A stretch of 64,000 nt of DNA, taken from the NCBI RefSeq assembly GCF_004135385.1, contig NZ_CP035493.1, forward strand, positions 2,459,440 to 2,523,439. Direction: 5' to 3'. The translations under genes and the position numbers were made by a program. A model generated the notes under the pieces. That model ran no database searches. It saw nothing but the letters and a program-made list of their open reading frames with translations, and was not told the DNA's origin. This stretch comes from Xylanimonas protaetiae (GTDB lineage: Bacteria; Actinomycetota; Actinomycetes; Actinomycetales; Cellulomonadaceae). This document shows positions 54,193-61,243 of the stretch, in pieces. Every line of letters starts with the position of its first letter. Position 1 is the first letter of the stretch.

Positions 54193-57057
54193 ATGCCGAG
54201 CCGGACCCCCTCCTCGCGTTCGACGACATCGCGTTCGACGACCCCGCGGTCGGCATCGGCCGGCGCGCCGCGCCCTGCGGCGTCGAGCCGGGCCGGTGCG
54301 GCCGGGGCGTCGCGCGCCGCGCAGCGGACGGCTGTCGTGCGGGCGCAGGGCACCGCGGTACGGTCGACGTCCCGCGGTGCGGGCGGCAGGCCGGCCGCCG
54401 CGCGGACCAGCGGGAAGCCGTCGGCGAAGCCCGCCGCACGGCGCACGCCGCAGCGTCCCGCCCCGAAGCGGGCACCCTGGCCCTTCCGGGCCGTACGGGC
54501 CCTGTGGCTGGGCGTCGCGCACGGCGTCGGGGGCGCCGTCCGCACGATCTTCCGAGGAGCGAGAGACCTGGAACCCGAGCACCGCCGCGACGGCGTCGCC
54601 TTCTTCCTCCTCGCGCTGGCCATCGTGGTGGCCGCGCGCGAGTGGTGGCACATCCCCGGCGTCTTCGGCGACGTGGTCCACGCCGTCGTCGCCGGGACGG
54701 TGGGCGCCGCGGGCGTCGCCGTGCCCGTGCTGTTGCTGTGGCTGGGCGTGCGCGTCATGCGGCACCCGGAGCGGCCGGAGTCCAACTCGCGCGTGGGGAT
54801 CGGCGTGACCCTGCTGGTCGTCGCGGTGTGTGCGCTCGTCGCGATCTCGGCCGGCACGCCGAGCCCCGGCGAGGGTTTCGAGGCCGTGAAGGACGCGGGC
54901 GGCATCGTGGGCTACCTCACGGCGAACCCCATGGTCGCGGGGCTCACGGCGTACGCCGCCGTGCCGATCTTCCTGCTGCTCGCCTTCTTCGGGCTGCTCG
55001 TCGTCACGGCGACGCCCGTGCACCGCATCCCCGAGCGGCTGCGCGGCCTGTACGACCACCTGACCGGCAACCACCGCGAGGAGGCCGCGGAGGTCGACGG
55101 GCTCCAGCTCGCCGACGGCGTCTCCGCCCACGACGGCGAGGACGACAAGCCGAAGCGACGGCGCAAGACGCGCGCCGAGCGGGCCGCCGAGAAGCGCGAC
55201 CTCGACCTGCCCGACGGCGGCTTCGCGGGCGACGAGGCCTTCGAGACGGCCGCGGTGCTGGAGAAGGGCCCCGCCGCAGGCAAGGCGCCCAAGGGCAAGG
55301 CCAACCCCGCCACGGAGATCCTGACCACCGTCGCCGCGGCGGGCACGACCGCGGGCACGACTGCGGGCACGACTGCGGCCACCGTGGCGGTCGCCCAGCC
55401 CGCCACGCCGGCCCCGGCGCCGATCGGCCGTCCCATCCAGCCCATGCTCGACGGCGACACCGTCTACCTGCTGCCCGACGAGGAGGCGCTCGTCAAGGGC
55501 GCCCCGCACAAGACCCGCTCGGCCGCCAACGACCGCGTCGTCGAGGCGCTCACCCACGTCTTCGACCAGTTCGAGGTGGACGCCCAGGTCACGGGCTTCA
55601 CGCGCGGCCCCACGGTCACGCGGTACGAGGTCGAGGTCGGCAACAAGGTCAAGATCGAGCGCATCACGTCGCTGTCGAACAACATCGCGTACGCCGTCGC
55701 GAGCGCGGACGTGCGCATCCTCGCGCCCATCCCCGGCAAGTCGGCCATCGGCATCGAGATCCCCAACACCGACCGCGAGACGGTGGTGCTGGGCGACGTG
55801 CTGCGCTCGGGGGCCGCGCACCGCAGCGAGCACCCCATGGTGGTGGGCATCGGCAAGGACGTCGAGGGCGGGTACGTCGTCGCGAACCTCGCGAAGATGC
55901 CGCACATCCTCGTCGCCGGCGCCACGGGCGCCGGCAAGTCGAGCTTCATCAACTCGATGATCGTCTCGATCATGATGCGCTCCACCCCCGAGCAGGTGCG
56001 CATGGTGCTCGTGGACCCCAAGCGCGTCGAGCTGACGATCTACGAGGGCATCCCGCACCTCATCACGCCCATCATCACCAGCCCCAAGAAGGCCGCCGAG
56101 GCCCTGGAGTGGGTGGTGCGCGAGATGGACGCGCGCTACGACGACCTCGCCGCGTTCGGGTTCAAGCACGTCGACGACTTCAACGCCGCCGTCCGCGCGG
56201 GCAAGGTCAAGCCGCTGCCGGGCTCCGAGCGCAAGATCGCCACCTACCCGTACCTGCTCGTCGTGGTCGACGAGCTCGCCGACCTCATGATGGTCGCCCC
56301 GCGCGACGTCGAGGCGTCGATCCAGCGCATCACCCAGCTCGCCCGCGCGGCCGGCATCCACCTGGTGCTGGCCACGCAGCGGCCGTCGGTCGACGTCGTC
56401 ACGGGCCTCATCAAGGCCAACGTGCCGTCGCGGCTGGCGTTCGCGACGTCGTCGCTCGCGGACTCGCGCGTCGTGCTCGACCAGCCCGGTGCCGAGAAGC
56501 TCGTCGGGCAGGGCGACGCCCTGTTCCTGCCCATGGGCGCGGCCAAGCCCATGCGCGTCCAGGGCGCGTGGGTCACGGAGACCGAGATCCACGCCGTCGT
56601 CGAGCATGTCAAGGCCCAGCTCAAGCCGGTGTACCGGCAGGACGTCACCGCGCCGGCCGCGGCCAAGAAGCAGGTCGACGACGACATCGGCGACGACCTC
56701 GACCTGCTGCTCCAGGCCGCCGAGCTCGTGGTGACCACCCAATTCGGCTCGACGTCGATGCTGCAGCGCAAGCTGCGCGTCGGGTTCGCCAAGGCCGGGC
56801 GCCTCATGGACCTGCTGGAGTCTCGCGAGATCGTCGGCCCGTCCGAGGGCTCGAAGGCGCGCGAGGTGCTGGTGCAGCCCGACGACCTCGCCGGGGCGCT
56901 CGCGCTGCTGCGCGGCGAGCCCGCGCAGCTGTTCGACCAGGCCGAGCCCGCCGCGGCGCCCGACCCGTACGCCGACGGCGTCGACGGGCACCGCCCGCCG
57001 GTGGCGACGGACTACCACGACGACGCGGACACCGACCCGGAGAACGGCTGGCGGTAG
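54193..57057 (+). CDS. ftsK: DNA translocase FtsK
   Basis: A 954-residue FtsK/SpoIIIE translocase that pumps chromosomal DNA at the septum and works with XerCD. After a basic Ser/Arg/Ala-rich N-terminus of about 110 residues come four membrane helices (about 130-280), a Lys/Arg-Ala linker, and the motor: GFTRGPTVTRYEV, Walker A GATGAGKS (576-583), DPKRVELTIYEGIPHL, Walker B VVVDELADLM, and LATQRPSVDVVTG. A C-terminal gamma winged helix (about 820-890, STSMLQRKLRVGFAKAGRLM) recognises DNA polarity sequences. The start at ATG 54193 is chosen over an upstream in-frame extension. XerC is in this same window. Confidence 0.95.
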   Translation: MPSRTPSSRSTTSRSTTPRSASAGAPRPAASSRAGAAGASRAAQRTAVVRAQGTAVRSTSRGAGGRPAAARTSGKPSAKPAARRTPQRPAPKRAPWPFRAVRALWLGVAHGVGGAVRTIFRGARDLEPEHRRDGVAFFLLALAIVVAAREWWHIPGVFGDVVHAVVAGTVGAAGVAVPVLLLWLGVRVMRHPERPESNSRVGIGVTLLVVAVCALVAISAGTPSPGEGFEAVKDAGGIVGYLTANPMVAGLTAYAAVPIFLLLAFFGLLVVTATPVHRIPERLRGLYDHLTGNHREEAAEVDGLQLADGVSAHDGEDDKPKRRRKTRAERAAEKRDLDLPDGGFAGDEAFETAAVLEKGPAAGKAPKGKANPATEILTTVAAAGTTAGTTAGTTAATVAVAQPATPAPAPIGRPIQPMLDGDTVYLLPDEEALVKGAPHKTRSAANDRVVEALTHVFDQFEVDAQVTGFTRGPTVTRYEVEVGNKVKIERITSLSNNIAYAVASADVRILAPIPGKSAIGIEIPNTDRETVVLGDVLRSGAAHRSEHPMVVGIGKDVEGGYVVANLAKMPHILVAGATGAGKSSFINSMIVSIMMRSTPEQVRMVLVDPKRVELTIYEGIPHLITPIITSPKKAAEALEWVVREMDARYDDLAAFGFKHVDDFNAAVRAGKVKPLPGSERKIATYPYLLVVVDELADLMMVAPRDVEASIQRITQLARAAGIHLVLATQRPSVDVVTGLIKANVPSRLAFATSSLADSRVVLDQPGAEKLVGQGDALFLPMGAAKPMRVQGAWVTETEIHAVVEHVKAQLKPVYRQDVTAPAAAKKQVDDDIGDDLDLLLQAAELVVTTQFGSTSMLQRKLRVGFAKAGRLMDLLESREIVGPSEGSKAREVLVQPDDLAGALALLRGEPAQLFDQAEPAAAPDPYADGVDGHRPPVATDYHDDADTDPENGWR

Positions 57058-57093
57058 GCCGTCGCGTCGTCCGGGGCAGGGGCCCGGCGGCCG

Positions 57094-58425
57094 TCAGCCG
57101 ACGCGGGCCACCACCGTCGGCGGCGGGCCCGTCGGCGTCGGCGGCGTCGTGCGCTCCGGTGCGGCCGTCCCGACGACGTCGGTCACCCGCTGCTCGCGCG
57201 CCGCGAGCTCCTCGGTGGACAGCGTCCCCGCGCCGGGGTCCGCGATCGCGTCCGGAAGCGCACGCACGCGGTGACCCGCCGCGCGGTCCACGGTGAGACC
57301 CGTCCACTCCACGCCCGTCACGCGCGCCGGCCCGCCCGGCTGGGCGGTGACGGTCGCGGTGAGCAGCAGCCCGTTCGACGACGCCGCGACGCAGCAGTCG
57401 GCGCTCTGGTTCGACACCATGTTGCCCAGCCCGTACGCCACCCACATGCCCGAGCCCTCCGGGCCGCCCGCCAGGTGCGCGACGGGCTGCGGCACGTGCG
57501 CGTGGTGCCCGAGCACGAGGTCGACGACGCCGGAGTCGGCGAGCGCCTGCGTGACGGTGAGCTGGTCGGGGATGGGGTCGGCGCGGTACTCGGTGCCGTC
57601 GTGCAGGCTCACCACCACGAGGTCCGCCCCGGCGGCGCGGGCGGCGGTGGCCCGGGCGACGGTGCGGGGCACGTCGACGAGGTCGACGGCCCACGGCTTG
57701 TCGGCAGGCAGCGTGAACCCGTTGAGCCCGTACGCCATCGACAGGTGCGCGACCGTCAGCGTGCGGCCCTCGCGCTCGAGCGTATAGAGCTGCGGGGCGT
57801 CCGACTCGGCCTGGCTGCGCGCGGTGCCGGCGTGGCCGAGCCCGGCCGCGTCGAACGCGGCGAGCGTCGCCTCGATGCCCGGGTAGCCCCGGTCGATCGA
57901 GTGGTTCGACGCCGTCGAGCACCCGTCCCAGCCCTGCTCCTGGAGGTCGGTGACGATCTGCGACGGGACGCCGAACACGGGGTACGTGGTGACCTCCTGG
58001 CCGGGCGGCGCGACGGGGGTCTCGAAGTGGCACAGCGCGAGGTCGGCGCCCTGGACCCACGGGTCGAGCCCGGAGAGCAGGGTGGAGTAGTCGACGACGC
58101 CGTCGTGGGTCGCGGAGCGTGTCACCGCGTTGTGCAGCAGCACGTCGCCGGCCGCGACGATCGTGAACACGGCGGGCTGTGGGGGAGGCGGGGGAGTCGG
58201 GGAGGCCGCCTGCCCCGGGGCGGCGTCCGGCGGCGGGACGACGACGGCGGCGGCTGCGTCGTCGTCGGAGCCGTGCCGCAGGCTGAGGGCCGTGACCCCG
58301 CCGGCGACCAGCGCGGCGACGACGCCGGTGAGGACGAGCGGGACGACCAGGCGGTGCCGAGGCAGGCGAGGCGAGCGGTGCCGTCCCTCGGTCGGCCCGC
58401 TCGGCGGGGAGGCCGGGTTGCGCAC
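57094..58425 (-). CDS. CapA-family (PGA_cap) metallophosphatase-like exported protein
   Basis: A 443-residue protein with GTG start. A positively charged start (PRLPRHR) precedes one membrane helix (LVVPLVLTGVVAALVAGGV), then a Pro-rich stretch and a PGA_cap domain: IVAAGDVLLHNAVTRSAT, LCHFETPVAPPGQ, TASNHSIDRGYPGIEAT, HLSMAYGLNG and GHHAHVPQPV. The family includes CapA poly-gamma-glutamate proteins and phosphatase-like enzymes. Its target in Gram-positive envelopes is unknown. A TAGCGT hexamer lies six bases before the start. It diverges from pgsA. Confidence 0.88.
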   Translation of the reverse strand: MRNPASPPSGPTEGRHRSPRLPRHRLVVPLVLTGVVAALVAGGVTALSLRHGSDDDAAAAVVVPPPDAAPGQAASPTPPPPPQPAVFTIVAAGDVLLHNAVTRSATHDGVVDYSTLLSGLDPWVQGADLALCHFETPVAPPGQEVTTYPVFGVPSQIVTDLQEQGWDGCSTASNHSIDRGYPGIEATLAAFDAAGLGHAGTARSQAESDAPQLYTLEREGRTLTVAHLSMAYGLNGFTLPADKPWAVDLVDVPRTVARATAARAAGADLVVVSLHDGTEYRADPIPDQLTVTQALADSGVVDLVLGHHAHVPQPVAHLAGGPEGSGMWVAYGLGNMVSNQSADCCVAASSNGLLLTATVTAQPGGPARVTGVEWTGLTVDRAAGHRVRALPDAIADPGAGTLSTEELAAREQRVTDVVGTAAPERTTPPTPTGPPPTVVARVG

Positions 58426-58431
58426 AGGGAG

Positions 58432-58437
58432 ACGCTA
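58432..58437 (-). promoter_or_regulatory. -10 element for the leaderless CapA-like gene
   Basis: Minus-strand TAGCGT ends exactly six bases before the GTG start at 58425. Confidence 0.45.
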
Positions 58438-58502
58438 GGGCATCGAGCCTGCTCATCGTGCGGACGAGGGCGCCGAGGCAGTCGTTGCGCCCCGGCACCA
58501 AC

Positions 58503-58508
58503 TAGGCT
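58503..58508 (+). promoter_or_regulatory. -10 element for leaderless pgsA
   Basis: TAGGCT, then GGGCGG, then GTG: the same hexamer and spacer as before rseP. Confidence 0.5.
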
Positions 58509-58514
58509 GGGCGG

Positions 58515-59105
58515 GTGGTCGACGCAGTCCCTTCCCCGTGGAACGCCGCCAACCTGGTGACGATGGCACGCATCGTGCTCGTGCCGTTCTTCGCGTGGGC
58601 GCTGCTCGCCGAGGGTGGGCACACCATCACCTGGCGCCTCGTCGCGACCGGCATCTTCGCCGTCGCGGCGCTCAGCGACCGCATCGACGGGCACCTCGCC
58701 CGGTCGCGGAATCTCATCACTGACCTGGGAAAGCTCCTCGATCCCATCGCCGACAAGGCCCTCGTGGGCGCCGCGCTCATCCTGCTGTGGGTGCCGCTCG
58801 GCGAGCTGCCGTGGTGGGTACCCGTCGTCGTGCTGGTGCGCGAGCTGGGCATCACGGTGATGCGCCTCTTCCTCAAGAAGTACGTCGTCCTGCCCGCGTC
58901 GCGGGGCGGCAAGCTCAAGACGACGCTGCAGCTGGCGGCCATCCTGCTGTTCCTCCTGCCGCTGGACCACCTGCCTGATTTCATCCGGGTGATCGCGTGG
59001 GTGGTGCTCGCCGCGGCCATCCTCGTCACGGTCGTTACGGGTGTCGACTACGCCCACAAGGGCTGGCAGATCTCCCGCGACGCGCACCGCGCACCCGCGT
59101 CGTGA
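58515..59105 (+). CDS. pgsA: CDP-diacylglycerol-glycerol-3-phosphate 3-phosphatidyltransferase (PgsA-like)
   Basis: A 196-residue integral membrane CDP-alcohol phosphatidyltransferase. The family motif DxxDGxxAR...GxxxDxxxD is seen as [19 protein letters not shown], then KLLDPIADK. About six hydrophobic helices. It uses CDP-diacylglycerol (made by CdsA at 7542) and glycerol 3-phosphate, the phosphatidylglycerol route. Start GTG 58515. Stop overlaps the cinA GTG start (GTGA). The order ftsK-pgsA-cinA-clgR is the common actinobacterial arrangement. Confidence 0.93.
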   Translation: MVDAVPSPWNAANLVTMARIVLVPFFAWALLAEGGHTITWRLVATGIFAVAALSDRIDGHLARSRNLITDLGKLLDPIADKALVGAALILLWVPLGELPWWVPVVVLVRELGITVMRLFLKKYVVLPASRGGKLKTTLQLAAILLFLLPLDHLPDFIRVIAWVVLAAAILVTVVTGVDYAHKGWQISRDAHRAPAS

Positions 59106-59575
59106 CGCCTGCGCCGGCCGACGTCCTCGCGGCCGCGGCCGCGCGCGGGTGGTCGATCGGCGTCGCCGAGTCGCTCACGGGCGGGCTCGTGGTCGCGGCG
59201 CTCGTCTCCGTGCCGGGCGCGTCCGCGGTGCTGCGCGGCGGCGTCGTCGCCTACGCCACCGACCTCAAGGCGTCGCTGCTCGGCGTGGACGCCGCCCTGC
59301 TCGCCGAGCGAGGCGCCGTCGACCCCGACGTCGCGGCCGCCATGGCCGGCGGCGTCCGCCGGGCCACCGGGGCCGACGTCGGGCTCGCGACCACCGGCGT
59401 CGCCGGGCCGGACCCGCAGGACGGGAAGGCGCCCGGGCTCGTCTATGTCGCCGTCGCGACCCCGGAGCGGGCGACCGTGCGGCGGCTGGACCTCCCGGGC
59501 GGCCGGGCCGCCGTGCGCGCCGGGGCCGCCGACGGCGTGCTCTCCCTCGCGCTCGAGGTCCTCGCCCGCGGGTGA
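59102..59575 (+). CDS. cinA: CinA C-terminal-domain protein (nicotinamide mononucleotide amidase type)
   Basis: A 157-residue protein consisting only of the CinA C-terminal domain. Motifs: [50 protein letters not shown] and [10 protein letters not shown]. The PncC enzyme of this family deamidates NMN to NaMN in NAD recycling; the N-terminal MoCF-like half seen in full-length CinA is absent. It overlaps pgsA's stop (GTGA). Confidence 0.93.
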   Translation: MTPAPADVLAAAAARGWSIGVAESLTGGLVVAALVSVPGASAVLRGGVVAYATDLKASLLGVDAALLAERGAVDPDVAAAMAGGVRRATGADVGLATTGVAGPDPQDGKAPGLVYVAVATPERATVRRLDLPGGRAAVRAGAADGVLSLALEVLARG

Positions 59576-59646
59576 TCCCTGGTCACGATTCGGGCCACGG
59601 GTTGGCGCGTGGTGCTCGGACGTGGGAGGTTCGATGCATGGTCACC

Positions 59647-59662
59647 TGTGACGGGCGTCACT
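59647..59662. promoter_or_regulatory. CRP-like operator upstream of clgR
   Basis: TGTGACGGGCGTCACT fits TGTGA-N6-TCACA with one mismatch. A second GTCAC precedes it at 59641-59645, giving alternating GTCAC/GTGAC pentamers. It lies about 180 bases before clgR in a 263-base gap after cinA. Confidence 0.4.
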
Positions 59663-59838
59663 CGGAGGACCCGGGAGGGAACAAGGTCCCGAGGGGCGAC
59701 GTTGGAGAGGTCGTGATCACCACCAGACCCACCGGCCGGCCGTCGATGCGACAGTCCCGCCCCGACGCGGGCCGTGCAGTGTACGGTAGGTCGACCTCCG
59801 GTCACGCGGACCGGACGAGCAACGAGAGGGGGCGCGAG

Positions 59839-60165
59839 ATGGTCGTTCTTCGACGTGAGATCGGCGACGTGCTGCGCGACGCGCGGCAGCGACAGGGTCG
59901 CACCCTTCGCGAGGTGTCCTCCGCGGCACGTGTCTCGCTCGGCTACCTGAGCGAGGTCGAGCGGGGCCAGAAGGAAGCGTCGTCGGAGCTGCTCGCCTCG
60001 ATCTGCGAGGCGCTGGACCTCCCGATGTCGCTCGTGCTGCGCGAGGTCTCCGACCGCATCGCGATCGCCGAGGGCTTCGCGATCCCCGACACCATCCCTG
60101 CCGACTTCGTCGCGGGCCTCCTGGGCCGCGGCGGCGAGCGCGCGGAGCTCGCGCCGGTCGGCTGA
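59839..60165 (+). CDS. clgR: XRE-family regulator ClgR
   Basis: A 108-residue helix-turn-helix protein. The HTH is [20 protein letters not shown], then [20 protein letters not shown], followed by [20 protein letters not shown], very like ClgR, which activates clpP/clpC and other proteolysis genes in actinobacteria and is itself Clp-degraded. The C-terminal ELAPVG is short. ATG 59839 follows GAGAGGGGG; longer upstream reading is not supported. Gene order after pgsA supports the identity. The 263-base gap before it carries a TACGGT -10-like hexamer near 59784 and a CRP-like site. Confidence 0.9.
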   Translation: MVVLRREIGDVLRDARQRQGRTLREVSSAARVSLGYLSEVERGQKEASSELLASICEALDLPMSLVLREVSDRIAIAEGFAIPDTIPADFVAGLLGRGGERAELAPVG

Positions 60166-60179
60166 CCCAGACATTCCCG

Positions 60180-60215
60180 CGACGGGCGCCCCACCTCGAG
60201 GTGGGGCGCCCGTCG
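60180..60215. terminator. Bidirectional terminator between clgR and nei
   Basis: A perfect 18-bp inverted repeat centred on CTCGAG, 14 bases after the clgR stop and 24 before the end of the convergent gene. Confidence 0.85.
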
Positions 60216-60239
60216 TCGTTCACGCTGCCGCCTGGTCGG

Positions 60240-61094
60240 TCACGCTGCCGCCGCGGGCGGTCGCGCCTGGCACGTCGGGCACCAGTAGACGACCCGCTCG
60301 AGGGCGCCCTGGTCGGGGCGCTTGTCCGGACCGACCGTCGACCCGAGCGCGATCGCGGTGCCGCAGCGCACGCACGGACGGCGGTGCCGCCCGTGCACGC
60401 GGGACGGGACGGCGCCCAGGCCCTGGCGGCGCCCGACGTCCACCGAGTGCGTGATCAGCCGCGACGCCGTCACCAGCAGGGCCCTGACCCGCGTCGGCGG
60501 GAGGGCGCCGACGGGCGTCCACGGCCACAGGCGCTCGGCGAAGAGCGACTCCGCCATCCAGATCGTGCCGAGGCCCGCGACCGTGCGCTGGTCCAGGAGG
60601 GCGACGCAGAGCGGGCGGGCCGGGTCGACGACGAGGCGACGGGCGGCCTCGGCGGCGCCGTCGTCGGGTTCCGTGCCGTCCGCGGGCGGGGCGACGAAGC
60701 CGTCGCCGAGCACGTCCGGTCCGAGGTGCCCGATGAGCGTGGCCTCGTCGTGCGTGCGGACCAGGTCCATCATGCCGAGGTGCCAGCCCAGGCACGTCCA
60801 CGACTCGGTCGCCAGCACCGCGCGGATCACCGGTGCGCGTCCTGCCGCCTCCGGCGTGCCGGTGCGCCGGACCGTCCATGACCCGTCCATGCGCAGGTGG
60901 GTGTGCAGCGTGCGGCCGTCGTCGAACCGCAGCAGCGTGTGCTTGCCGTACGCGACCGACTCGAGCAGCGTGCGGCCGCGCAGGTCGGCGGCGGCGACGC
61001 TCGGCCAGCGCAGCTCGGCACGCACGAGCGGCGACCCGCCGAGCGCGAGGCCGAGCCGCTCCGCGGTGAGCTTGAGGACGTCACCCTCGGGCAC
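60240..61094 (-). CDS. nei: Endonuclease VIII-like DNA glycosylase (Nei2 type)
   Basis: A 284-residue Fpg/Nei-family glycosylase. GTG 61094 follows AGGAGG at five bases and gives VPEGDVLKLTAERL, with the catalytic Pro2 and Glu3 of the Nei branch. Further motifs are YGKHTLLRFDDG, HTHLRMDGSW, GLGTIWMAESLFAE of the H2TH domain, and a zinc finger with CVRC and CPTC at the C-terminus. It likely removes oxidised pyrimidines. It lies next to lhr as in mycobacteria (Rv3297-Rv3296). The window holds a second, more Fpg-like member at 23466. Confidence 0.92.
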   Translation of the reverse strand: MPEGDVLKLTAERLGLALGGSPLVRAELRWPSVAAADLRGRTLLESVAYGKHTLLRFDDGRTLHTHLRMDGSWTVRRTGTPEAAGRAPVIRAVLATESWTCLGWHLGMMDLVRTHDEATLIGHLGPDVLGDGFVAPPADGTEPDDGAAEAARRLVVDPARPLCVALLDQRTVAGLGTIWMAESLFAERLWPWTPVGALPPTRVRALLVTASRLITHSVDVGRRQGLGAVPSRVHGRHRRPCVRCGTAIALGSTVGPDKRPDQGALERVVYWCPTCQARPPAAAA

Positions 61095-61161
61095 GGGCAC
61101 CTCCTGGCGGTCGCGGCGCGCTCGGGAGCGGGCGCCGAGGCAGCGGGCCCGGCGTGCCGTC

Positions 61162-61209
61162 GGACATACGTCCGTGTGTCGTGCTGGATATACGTCCACG
61201 TGTCGTGCC
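61162..61209. repeat. 24-bp direct repeat between lhr and nei
   Basis: Two adjacent 24-bp units (61162-61185, 61186-61209) share GGAyATACGTCC followed by GTGTCGTGC. Each contains an interrupted GGA...TCC dyad. They occupy the 149-base gap upstream of nei and look like a doubled binding site. Confidence 0.65.
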
Positions 61210-61243
61210 CGGCTCGGCCGGGCGGAGGTGCCAGGCCATCGCG

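Noticed and set aside
57058..57093. A terminator between convergent ftsK and the CapA-like gene
   Set aside because: Only weak overlapping GC stems; not strong enough to call.
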